Shown here one piece after another: positions 1 through 11,175 of a stretch of 64,000 nucleotides of DNA (positions are counted from its first letter, which is position 1; the number at the start of each line of letters is the position of its first letter). The stretch comes from Mariannaea sp. PMI_226 (taxonomy: Eukaryota > Ascomycota > Sordariomycetes > Hypocreales > Nectriaceae). The notes under the pieces were generated by a model. That model did no database searches. It saw nothing but the letters and a program-made list of their open reading frames with translations, and was not told where the DNA came from. Position numbers and translations under genes: made by a program. The DNA is taken from contig JANFOG010000014.1 of assembly GCA_024336345.1 (NCBI GenBank), forward strand, positions 682,001 through 746,000. Direction: 5' to 3'.

Positions 1-1
1 T

Positions 2-1276
2 GGTAACCTGATATTGCGATTCCCCATCTTGGAGGAGTATCAGGCCGCTGGAACGATTCCAAATTTGTTTCACAACCTTACAAATGCATACAACTTTGAC
101 ACGTTGGATGTATCTCAGGATGTGAAAGCCAATCTGTATCGACGACGACTAGTTCAGAACATGGAATCGCTTGACGAAGGAATGTTTAACAGGACTCGAA
201 GCATCCTCACAATTCCATTATCTATATGGAACCACACAGCCAGTTCAATTGGGATTGTGCTCCTTCTTAATAAAACAGACTCGAACTTGATCACTTATCC
301 TCATGTGATAACCTGTTCGATCGACGCCCGTTGGGCTAAGGCTAGGTCCATCATTGAGACTACCCAACGGCAGCAACTCGAACACGAATTTGCGCAAACG
401 ATAACAATTAATCCAGTGAGAACAGAGCTGGATGTTGTGGGGTTTGGCGCTCCAAACTTTGCTCCGTTTAATCCCCCTCGCGACGGTTCTATGACGGTTA
501 TTCGACTTGACCCCAGCTGGTTTGAAGTGATCTCGCCACTCGTTTCTGAGGTTCCCTATATTATGCGTGCTTACGGACATGACGGGGATAAGCAGACAAC
601 TCTGGAAAAGATATTAGAATCTGTCGAGTCTGTTGACTCTCTCACTCTTACCAATCTCCAGCAGCTAATTTCGACGTGCATAGCGGATGCCCTGTCGCGC
701 TGTGGCATGATACAAAACGATCTCCCAGCTCGCTTTCTTACAGCATGGAACAAAGGAAATTGGGCTGTAAATGACACTAACTTAGCAAGAACTATGTTTC
801 GCAACGGTGATCCCAAGGAGAGTTTTGAAAAGCCCGCGATACTAAATGGGTTCAACACCACTCGTCTTGTTATGAGGGCATATTTCAATGGATATGCATT
901 GGCAACTAGGGGAGCGTTTGACGTGTTTTGCATAATTATCTTACTGTTACATGCACTGATAGCTGTGGTTCATACTATATGGGTGGTCTTCAATTCGCCC
1001 GAGACAAGCGGAGCGTGGGACAGTATTCTGGAGTTAGTGGTCTTGACACTGAAATCACCAGCGCCCACAGATCCCATCTTGAGCAATACAAGTGCAGGAG
1101 TCAAATCATTTAGAACTGTAGGTTCTGTTGCTTGGGTCGAGAGGCAGCTCATAGGAAATAGTGTTGGTCAAGGTTATCAAAGAAGGGAGCGTATTGTCTT
1201 TAAGGTCCAGGGTGACATCAAAGATCGAGACCCCGATCTACAACTAGAAGTAGACAAAGCATATGATGCTATCTGA
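2..1276 (+). CDS. 3' part of a fungal membrane protein of unknown function (5' end outside the window)
   Basis: The reading frame is open from the window edge to a TGA at 1274-1276, so only the C-terminal ~424 residues are visible. No ATG near the edge is a credible start. The visible part has several N-x-S/T sequons (for example NLT, NRT, NHT, NDT, NTT), consistent with an extracytoplasmic domain. One strong hydrophobic segment follows (around CIIILLLHALIAVVH, ~300 residues in), then a ~100-residue presumably cytosolic tail. This layout is common among large, poorly characterised fungal plasma-membrane proteins. I do not recognise a catalytic motif. It may be one exon of a larger gene. Confidence 0.7.
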   Translation, partial: GNLILRFPILEEYQAAGTIPNLFHNLTNAYNFDTLDVSQDVKANLYRRRLVQNMESLDEGMFNRTRSILTIPLSIWNHTASSIGIVLLLNKTDSNLITYPHVITCSIDARWAKARSIIETTQRQQLEHEFAQTITINPVRTELDVVGFGAPNFAPFNPPRDGSMTVIRLDPSWFEVISPLVSEVPYIMRAYGHDGDKQTTLEKILESVESVDSLTLTNLQQLISTCIADALSRCGMIQNDLPARFLTAWNKGNWAVNDTNLARTMFRNGDPKESFEKPAILNGFNTTRLVMRAYFNGYALATRGAFDVFCIIILLLHALIAVVHTIWVVFNSPETSGAWDSILELVVLTLKSPAPTDPILSNTSAGVKSFRTVGSVAWVERQLIGNSVGQGYQRRERIVFKVQGDIKDRDPDLQLEVDKAYDAI

Positions 1277-1655
1277 TATTAATGATAAAGCTAGAATATA
1301 CAACATTTCCCGTACTTTTTTCCCTATACCAAATACAGAACGTTGCTCCTGCAGATTGAGGCGGTGGTGTAAGGACATGGCGAGATATTCGTGGCCAAGG
1401 AATTAAGTACCTCTGCATAAAATGACAGTACCCATAGCTACTAGTATCTGTGTACGGTCTTCACGGTGCAATAGTAAGTTGCGCTTGCTGATATCATGGC
1501 TCAATGCAATCAGGTGCAACGATGTGAATATGATAAGAGTAAAATTTCATTAAATCTGTGATTCAACCAAGCTGGGGAGCTTTGAAGCAAACTCATGTCC
1601 CATATCATCATGATCAGCCCATTCCCAAATTCCCAAACATAATATCATAACGTCA

Positions 1656-2540
1656 TTAATCCGAGCTGCTGCTGCTAGAGCTGGAGCCTCTTCTCTTGTG
1701 ATGACCGTAACCATGATCCTCGTAGTTCTTCTTCTTCTTGTGCCTGTCGTTGTGTTAGCGATCTTGAAATAATCCTGGCAGTCAAAAGCAGAGGATTGTA
1801 GTACTCACTTCTTGACCTTGTTCTCCAAGAAGTTGGCGCCGATGGCACCAGCAGCTGCGGCACCTAGACTGCCCAGCATACCACCTCCAGCCTTATGAGC
1901 AGCCCATGCAGCAGCTCCTCCTCCAACTAGAGTGGCTCCAAGACCTCGTTCGCCATCAGGGCCGACCTGCCCTGGCTGACCTGGCTGACCTGGAGGGTAC
2001 TGGCCAGGGGCACCTCCGTCATGGTATCCCTGAGGTCCACCGTATTGAGGGTTGTGCTGCTGCTGAGGAGGATATGGGGACTGTCCTCGGTTGTCGTAGC
2101 CCTGGCCAGGGGGAGGTGCGCCGTAACCCTGCTGCCCGGGAGGTGGAGAGGAGTAGTTGGGCTGGGGAGAATGCGAGGCATAGTTAGGCTGGGGAGCACC
2201 TTGATAGCCGCCTTGGGGAGGGGCGTTGTAGTTGTAGCCTTGGTCCTGGGGAGGGTACTGCTGCTAGAAGTGCAGACACGGTCAGCGATCTGCCAGACGG
2301 ATAGTTCGGCAATAGCCAACTTACCTGCTGAGGATAGCCCTGCTGGCCGTAGCCCTGTTGGCCATAGCCATGCTGCTGCTGAGGTGGCTGCTGGCCGTAG
2401 CCTTGCTGCTGGTTGTAGCCTTGTTGTTGGGGATAGCCTTGCTGCTGGCCGTAGCCGCCCTGTTGACCATAGTTGGAGTACTGAGGCTGCTGCTGGTTGT
2501 ACCCGCCGCCTCCGCCGCTGTAGTAATCTTGCGATGACAT
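1656..2540 (-). CDS. Gln/Gly/Tyr-rich protein with C-terminal glycine-zipper segment
   Basis: Three exons join in frame: 2325-2540, 1809-2263 and 1656-1743 (complement). Donors are GTAAGT and GTGAGT, acceptors TAG and CAG, giving 252 aa. The start is the ATG at 2540, opening with [11 protein letters not shown]. Residues 1-~170 are a low-complexity, prion-like region built from repeated [15 protein letters not shown] units. A Gly/Ala-rich segment follows ([20 protein letters not shown], then [11 protein letters not shown]), which fits the glycine-zipper 2TM-like proteins common in fungi. The tail is basic then acidic-serine: HKKKK, GHHKRRG and a run of serines ending in D. Function is not known. 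The low-complexity part suggests self-association. The third exon is short but supported by its in-frame Lys-rich continuation. Confidence 0.8.
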
Positions 2541-3940
2541 GCTGAAGGTTGTTGAAGTTCTGCGACGACTGTGCGTTGTTTTTCCACTTCTTTGTTGATA
2601 AGACGATGTCAGGAAGAAAAAGCGCTCAAGGCTCGTGGAGCAGTGGAAAGACACCTCATACTTAAAGATTGCATCCACAAGCGCTGATTAGTTAGTCTGC
2701 CCCTCCACCACCAGGCCTCCCGCATTCGCAAGCAGCGCACTCCCTCAGGTGATGCGCAGCGGCCTGTCACACGTCATGGAATCGGGCGCAGTGAGGGAGC
2801 GCAGCCACAGTAAGCCGAGCATCCGACGGAGAATATCACGTGGCTGGGGCGCCAAATTTACCCCTGGTGCGCCTTACCCCGTGGCTGTGCTGTGGCACTT
2901 ACTACATCAAGTCAAGCTCGCCATCGGCTCCACCGACGAAGCGTCACTTTGGAACCAAGCCCTTGTTTCATCCAGCTCGAACATTCAGCGAATTAGCTTT
3001 GAGGGGAGAGGCCTGACTCAACGCCTGCTGGAAATATCCTACTCAAATCAGTGAGTGGGCAAACCATTTAACAAGAGCTTTCCCGCACGACCCCTTTGGT
3101 CACAGGAAGCAGATCTCCCCTGGTAGATTGGATGAAGGGCCAGCTATGATGTTTACAATACGCAATACGCGGATGTTAGCAAGCCCTCACGGCACACGGC
3201 GCAGCTAACCTAGAATCGTGGATCTGGGCGAATGATTTCAACAGGCCGATTTCCGCGACTAAATGGTAACAATATCACAAGTTAGGTATATCCTTGTTCA
3301 TAATTTTTGTTTTTCAAGTACGCGTTTCACCATGATCCGAATCTCGGCGCATACGATAATCAGCCTGGCTGGCTCATCGCCAAACTAGGTAGGCACCATT
3401 GATAAAGACGGGTTCGAATTTCGAAGATTTAGTATTGGGAACATCTTTGATACGGCACGATCAACATATTGAAAAATATGTGGCGGACGCTACATCGAAT
3501 GGAGGACTCCAGTAATTAAGTGAACAATATGCTCACTATCAGTGTTATTTTTTGGGCGGCTGATTGCAATATCGTCACTACCAGCGCTGGAAGTTCGGGA
3601 AAATCAGCGTGCACCAATCAACAAGCCATCCACGGGTTGAGGTTGAGCCGATCGCCTGCATGGTTGCATTGACACAATGGATTGGCGCCAGGCAGCAGTG
3701 GCCTTTGCCTAACCAATTCCCTGCCACCTCAGTTGACAAACCCGTTGACATTCTTCCATATCAATGCAACTCTCTCTCCTAGAAATATGAGCTAGATGAC
3801 AAAAAATTATTCTCAAATTTCTTTTTGCCATATCCAATTTTGTCTTGCTGTGAAATTAAGCCCATCCAGAATCTGATTCATTTCATACATTCTGTGTGTA
3901 TTCTAGTTATTCACTTGCCACCAGTGCTCTCTAGCCCGTC
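2541..3940. other. Intergenic region without a recognisable gene
   Basis: About 1.4 kb separating divergent genes. The short open frames at 2749-3054 and 3564-3782 have no domain-like content and are not called. The last ~150 bases before 3941 are pyrimidine-rich and probably form the leader of the NACHT-ankyrin gene. Confidence 0.5.
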
Positions 3941-6900
3941 ATGTCCTCACGCGGAGTCGCTGTCGATTTTAGCGATGGCGATGGCGATGGCGATGTTGTC
4001 ATGATTGAACACGATGATGTGAGCAATTACAACCCAGGCCAGATCCTACCCGTAACTCCAGAAGACATGCAAAAGATCCGATCCTGGCTCCAGCCAACCT
4101 CATACGACATTGCTGGAGGAGAGTATCGCAAGCATTCCTCTTCCCATGTGGCCGGTACAGGAGACTGGTTGACCTCAGGTGCCACCTATCAGGACTGGCT
4201 CCAAGGTGAAGAACATGGGTTGCTCTGGATCAAGGGGATCCCAGGGTCAGGCAAGTCTGTGATGGCGGCCAATCTGATCGGTGAAATCGCAAAGTCAAAT
4301 CCCGGATGCCCAGTCTTGTTTTTCTTCTTCCGCCAAATCATCGAGGCAAATCACAAACCCGAAGCTCTTTTGCGAGATTGGATGGGCCAAGTGCTGGAAT
4401 ACAGTCCCCCTCTGCAGCAGCAGCTCAAAACCTATGTGCAAGCCCGTCGGTCAATCGAGAGCGTATCGATGGAAGATATGCTGAAGGACCTACAGCTGGC
4501 CTTTTCTAACTTACCTGGGAAGGTTTTCTGCGTTGCTGATGCACTGGACGAGATGGACCAGGGTAACGACGCATTTCTCCAAGCTCTCGGTTCTCTCGGC
4601 AACTGGAAGCCCGCTCAAGTCAAAATACTCATCACAAGCCGCCCAGTCCCAACGGTGGAAGTACCTCTGAGGAAGATCTCTTGTCTTCACCTACGTTTGC
4701 AAGAAAATTTGGTTGATATAGATATATCAACCTACGTGCGTTATGCCCTTTCCAACTCGGCCATTCCAGAAAGCCAATGGCAGACCATCATGGACGCTGT
4801 GCCTGGCCGGGCCAACGGCTTATTTCTTTACGCCAAATTGGCCATGGATGCTTTCCTTGAGCCAGGCGCCGATATCAACATCGTTCTCTCGCAACTTCCA
4901 GCTGACTTGAATGTCCTATATACTGATCTACTAAAGGACCATGCTCAACGATCCGGTGTAGCTGCAGATATCCAGCATCTGATCTTACAAGCTGTTACTC
5001 ACGCCACTCGGCCTCTGAGACTGCTTGAGCTTGCTGAGATGATCAAAGTCAATAGCCCTGATGGTTCCACACGAGATCTCAAGGCTACAAAGAACCTCAT
5101 TAGGGCTGCATGCGGACCTCTGTTGGAAATTCTGGCGGATGAAACGGTTTCTGTCATTCATCACTCCTTCACTGAATACCTCAAGGGCATGACAAGGTCA
5201 GATGACGGTACAGGTTATCCCATCCTGCAGATGGGGCAGACACACGCACAACTTGCGCTTGCGTGTCTGCGCTACCTCGGTGCAGGCTGTTTCGATGACG
5301 TCCAGATGGAAGACGAGGACGAGGACGGAGGACTGGACTACGAGTCGGACAATTATGCCTTTATGGACCAAAACACCGTGCCTAACATCGAAATCCAACT
5401 AAGGCTGAAGCACCCTTTCTTCGACTATGCGGCCAGCAACTGGCATGATCACATCCACAGGTCTGAAAGGTCGAGATATGATCAAACTGAGCTCAATGCA
5501 GAGCTTCATAAATTTTTAGGAGACACCCAAGCTAGGAAAGCGTGGCTTCAAATTAAGTGGCCTAATTCAACTGGAGGTACTCAAAAAATTACGCAGCTGC
5601 ATATTGCCGCCAAAGCTGGACTCATTTCATACATCCGAGAGATTCTCCCAACTGCGGAGGTTGACGCACTGGATCGCCACGGCCACACGGCACTGTGAGT
5701 AATTTGTTTATTTCTCTTTATTTCCTTGACAGACGGAGTGTGCCAGTTCTCTTAACATAAACACAATATCATCAATGCCAATCGTTTAATCTTCTATTGC
5801 TCTTTCTTCTCCTTTTTCTTTTCATACATTTCACTGACACATCACGAATTTTAGGTGGCTCGCCGCTTCTGAAGGGCATGCCGCTATCTTACGTGAGTTG
5901 ATAGCAGCTGGCGCAAACCCCGATCATGAAGATGGACTGCATGGTCTCAAACCTCTACACGAGGCAGCGAGCAAGAACCATCATGAAGCTATTAGGGTTT
6001 TATTGGAGGCCGGGGTTGACCCCTTGACTGTAAAAAGCCGTGAGTATCCTGAACCGATGTGCGGAAATGCACCTACATCTGTCGGACAGACGCCGCTCAT
6101 GTATGCTTGTCATGCCGGCCACCTTGAGGCGGTGGATACATTTTTGTCATTCATAACTGAATTGAAAACTGTGCATCGGGCACTGGCATGGGCAGCTGAG
6201 ACTGGGAGATCAAAGATTGTCGCGCGCATCCTACAATATCCTGGCGTAGATGTCAACACGAGGGTTCGTGGTGATACGCCGCTGTATCTGGCTTGCGGGA
6301 ACCCCAATCTCGAGACAATTCGGAATCTTCTAGAAGCTGGAGCAGACCCTAGTATCGATTGCAACGATGTTGGCGATGAATGGGGTGGAATGGGGCGTTG
6401 CCATATCTTAGGCAACAATCTTAATTGCATACATAAATTGTGTAGTTTGGGGTCGCCTGGAAACCATCAGACCGAGGCTGATAACGGCGATTTGCAATCG
6501 ATATTCTCACTGCTTGTTGATGCTGGCGTCGACATTCATCAACCCACTTACACAGGTCGAACTGCCTTGCACGGGGCGATCGGCTCACCTGTGTTGACCC
6601 GACTGCTGCTTGATGCTGGAGCAGATGCAAATGCTACCGATTCCCTTGGAAATTCCCCCCTCCATCAGGTCACTGACGCTGATGTGATGGCACTCCTTGT
6701 TGAATTAGGAGGCGCCGATATCGACCTTGTCCGGAAAGATGGATGTACTCCCCTTCTCAGTATGCTGGGTTCGCACCATTCAGATCTGATTGTCAAATTC
6801 TTGGAGTACGGACCGGACTGCAGCGCCGTTAACGAGAATGGAAATGGAGTGCTACACATTGCACTAAACCAATGGAGTTCAGGTGACGCGATTCTTCAGG

Positions 6901-9900
6901 CGTTACTCAAACGAGGTGCTGATCCGAATATGAGGAACCGCGAAGGGCTTACACCACTACTTTCGATGCGTCGCGTCTTCTCAGATTATAAAGAAATCGT
7001 AGGGATACTTCTCGAAGCGGGTGCAGATATCAACGCAACGAACAAACATGGTGCAACTTTCTTGTTCCACATGCTCCAACATAACCCGGGAGGTGGCTCG
7101 AACGATGACTCGCACAAAGATATCAAATATCTCATTGATCGAGGAGCCTCCATTACTACTCGCGATTTCAACGGCCGTACCATCCTCCATGAGGTCGCCA
7201 GGTGTAGAGGATGGGAACAGGGGTCGCCAAACAGGAGGTCTAAAAAGGTCAGTCGGCTTGACTTCTTCCTTGGTCTTGGGCTCGATGTCAACGTTGTCGA
7301 CTATAATGGAAATACCCTTCTTCATGAATATGCCTTGCTGCATACCAATCACGACTCATATCATGGCCCGATGTGTGTACCTTTCTTTGAGCAACTTATG
7401 AGTTTGGGTCTCAGCCTAGAGCAACAGAACTTCGCTGGGCGAACGCCACTACACATTTTGTGCGCCACACGTAGTTCCTACAGGCATTTCAAGCAGGGAG
7501 AACTCATGCCCATTGATTTCGTGATTTCACACACCAAGAATATCGACGCAGCCGACAGGGACGGTAATACGCCCTTGCATCTAGCAGCTACTGTTGGCGA
7601 GATATATGTGAAGAAACTTCTCGACGCAGGAGCAAATCCCTTGGTTTTCACTCACGAAGGCTTGACTCCTCTTCATCTTGCTTCTCGTTGTAGAGAGAGT
7701 AACGTCGTTGGCCTCCTGTTAGACAGGTTGAGGCAAAGCCAAGAAGAGTCATCAGCTACTAAGGCATCTTCTTCATTTGCCGAATCGGACATTGGACCCT
7801 CAACAGAGTCAGCAAATGTACCAAAAGTTGTCAGTGGAGTCAATGCCCAAATATATGGACGAGATCCTATCACACCGCTGTATTACGCCTCTCGATCTGG
7901 GAGACCTGAAACAGTGGCGCTGCTACTTGAGGCTGGTGCCGATGTCAAGCCTGTAAGAGTTTTTGAAGCATGTGCTGAATTTGAGGAAGAACACGCGTTG
8001 TGGAAGAACGTACATAAGTCAGAGGATCGCCGCGGAAATGGCTATGCACTTGCTCTGAAACTGGAAGATCTGTCGCGCCCTGGCATAGAGGTGAGCAAAT
8101 ACAACTCGAACCAGTTGAACGTGCACGAAACCACGAGGATTGAAGAGATTCTGGAGATTCTGGTCAAGAATGGTGCCGACACATCTGAACTTGAAGATTA
8201 TTCCGCGCTCATCTCGCGTCGTACTTTTCCCCTCGTGCTAGATCACGATTACACCGCTGCTTGCATGATAGACCTCCGCAACGACATGGGAATGTCCTCA
8301 AAGCAAACGCGCCGTATGTACAACGCTTCGATCATAACCCTCGCCGAGGCTGCCCGTAAATCGCGCAAGCAGTCTTCTATCCAAGCACTAAAGGAAATTC
8401 CTTTGGAGTATGGAACTGACAGCCAATCGATCATGTCCCGTTTCTTGGCTCGAAGGGAATACCACCTTGTGGAAGAGCTTGCTCATATGGGAATGACCTT
8501 TCTCCCCGTATTTGAACGGAATGACACCTCTTGCTTGGCAGTTCTCATACAACATGGGTTTGCTTCCCTTGTTGACAAGGTTAGCACCATAGAAACGGAG
8601 TCAAGGTTAATTAAAGGAGACTGGCATGCATTTGGTGATAAGACGAAGCCCGGTCTATGGTTCGCAAACAGAAATGTTGCCAATGTCACCCACAAAGGAA
8701 ACAACCCCGTCCCTTTTCTCATCGAGGCTGTTCGGCGAGATTTACCAAATATGGATATTGTTCGCTTGATGGTCGAAAAGTTTGGGGTCGACGTCAACGA
8801 GGCGTACTATACCAGTGAGTACCTTGATAATAAGTACAAGACAGTCCCCAGCGATTCACCCATCCATCGTGTTTCCCGGGGAGAGCACTGGTGGCACGTT
8901 CATCAAGCACTGCCCTATCTTCTCAAGGCCGGTGCAGACATCCACATGCGGGACTTCAACAAACAAACCCCATTGCATATTGCTCTTCGAGGAGATCAGA
9001 TGTACCCGGGGCCCTTCCATCTTGATGCGGCCAAGATCCTGGTCGAGGCTGGAGCAGACGTTAATGCAATCAATGGTTGGGGGGAAAGCTGTCTCGCTTG
9101 TGCGCAACACAGCATCGAGATGACCAGATTCCTTGTCAGCCATGGAGCGAAAGTGACTGCTGATGCTATCTTTGCCGCAATTGACGCAAAGAATGTTGAT
9201 ATTCTTAAAGAACTTCTTGCTGGCGATGTCAGTCCCAACTCTCGTCGCGAAAAACCTTCAGAGAATGTCGATGAGTATCGACAAAAACAAAACACCATAA
9301 CCCTGGCTTTTCTGGGCGATACCTTGGAGCCGCACGAAGAGTTCCCGCTTTTCCATGCCGCAATCAGTTCTAGTTTGGGACGAACTCTAACGGCCGAAAT
9401 TCGTCAAGAGATTGAGCTTGGATGCCAGCTGGTTCAACTCTTCCTACATCATGGAGCTGACCTGTTTGCAAAGTTTTTGTGCATAGATGACACGTCTAAC
9501 GGCCCACTGGTTGAAGATACCCCTACTATCGAAGTGCCCAAGGGTTACAAGGAGAGCACGCTGCTCCACGAGGTGTTCCGTGGCTCTAAGCTGGTGGACC
9601 CATTTCTTTGCCTCCCGGAACTTGATGTCAACCATCGAGACGCCAAGGGTTGTACTCTACTCCACGCGGCATGTCAGGGCTCTGGAATCCCAGACCATAT
9701 CATCAACTCGCACAGAGCCAATACTAGTGGAACTGAGGGCATCTCTGTCTTCAACCGTTTGATTTCCTTTGGCGCTGACCTCGAAGCCCTGGACAATTTT
9801 GGACACAACATCTTGCATTGCATGATTGGATCTAGGAATGCCCCGGATTTTGAAGGGTTCAAACTCTCAATGGAATATGTTCTTAAGACGGCACCACACC

Positions 9901-10472
9901 TTGCAAACGCAGGAGATGCGGAGGGCAATACTCCATTGCATTATGCCATTAGCCGTGCCGCCAAGAGAAGCAATCCTGGTGTTGCAAACGTCCTTCTCGC
10001 ATACGGAGCCGATCCCCTCGCCATCAACGATAATGGTGACAATGTCCTGCATATCCTTGCACGAAACCTCAACCACGAGGATCTATGCGAATTGTTCGAA
10101 GACCTTTTCCAACGAGGCGCGAATGTCAACGGGCGCAACCTGCAAGGTGAAACACCACTGTTTGCATACTGCAGGCGCGAAAAGGTCAGGAACTTCTTCA
10201 GAGGTTTCTTCGGGGGACCGAAAAAGAAAAGCGTTGAGGAAACTCTTGCCACCGGCATGCTACAGAGGCTAGGAGCGGACTTTTATGCGAGAGATGCCAA
10301 GGGCCGAGGATTGCTACATGCTGCGGCTGGTGGAGATGTTGACCGGTTCAAGGAGCTACTGGGGCTGGGTCTCGACCCTATGCTGGAGGATGATATGCAG
10401 CAGACAGCTATTGATGTTGCTGCTGCAAGCGGGAACCAGGAGGTACTGGAATTGTTCGAGAAGAAGGATTAG
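3941..10472 (+). CDS. NACHT-ankyrin repeat (NLR-like, STAND NTPase) protein
   Basis: Two exons, 3941-5694 and 5855-10472, separated by a 160-nt intron (GTGAGT...TTTTAG). The join makes the codon CT|G and gives 2123 aa. A short N-terminus (1-~90, with a DGDGDGD stretch) precedes a NACHT-type NTPase. Its P-loop GIPGSGKS is at 99-106, the Walker B-like VFCVADALDE at 195-204, and ITSRP at 231-235. From about residue 560 to the end there are many ankyrin repeats (GHTAL-WLAA, TPLHxA-type helices), partly regular and partly degenerate. Fungal NACHT-ANK proteins act as cytosolic nucleotide-dependent sensors in non-self recognition and regulated cell death. Here no N-terminal effector domain (HET, HeLo, PNP, S8) is visible, so signalling output is unclear. 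The intron falls inside the first ankyrin repeats. Confidence 0.9.
3972..3995 (+). repeat. In-frame hexanucleotide microsatellite (gcgatg)4
   Basis: Four tandem copies of gcgatg encode an alternating Asp-Gly stretch near the N-terminus of the NACHT-ankyrin protein. The length is a multiple of three, so copy-number changes would keep the frame. Confidence 0.85.
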
Positions 10473-11175
10473 TAAGGTTGTTAGATGAGTAGAGAGATAA
10501 ATTAGGTGGGAGATTAATTTGTCAACAAATAATTTGCTCATTCAGAGGATACATCCTGCCTTCAATTTAACATGACAAATAAGAATGAAGAACCTGCATA
10601 GGTATATCCATGATATCACTAGCGACTTACGACTCCTCACTTTAAGTATCAAATCAAGCAGTTTATAAACTTATTTTTTGCAAAATAACTCACACACCAC
10701 AAGAGAGTAATATACAATAAGTTTGGTTCCATTTTTTTTAACTATATTCTTTTCCAAGCAACATATATAATAAACTCAAGGCTACAACCAACTTCACTAG
10801 AAACCCTACAAATCAATTGTCATCCTGTTATTAGATAATCAGCAGCTATGAACTTCAAGGAGTTTGGTCCTGGCCGCTTCAAAAACGCATTAATAAAAGC
10901 AGAGACATTTTTATATGCTTTAAGTAGGGGAGTATGATTGGTTTGTATACTGGCAATTGCCCGAGTTCCCCGTGGAGTTCTTAACCTAGACTAAAGCGTT
11001 TGAGGCTGGGTCTGTAACAGTACCGTTGCCATTGCCAGGTCAAATTATGTGTTGTATACATGGACACAAAAAAACACGACGGTTACTCCAAACATTGACT
11101 ATCCTGTGAAAAATTGTGCCAATCTTTCATGGAAATAGCGGTAATGTCAAAACGGAATCCACAAGGTGGATAAGA
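10473..11175. other. AT-rich intergenic region, nothing recognised
   Basis: About 700 bases between the end of the NACHT-ankyrin gene and the 3' end of the S8 locus on the other strand. Both flanking genes converge here, so it should hold their 3' ends. No coding-like frame was seen. Confidence 0.5.

Noticed and set aside
2021..2545. 174-codon plus-strand frame opposite the Gln-rich gene
   Set aside because: Shadow of the repeated CAG/GGC codons on the other strand; a three-exon gene on the minus strand explains the region.
3405..3425. GGGTTCGAATTT resembling a tRNA B box
   Set aside because: It lacks the trailing CC of the B box, and no matching A box or cloverleaf was found upstream.
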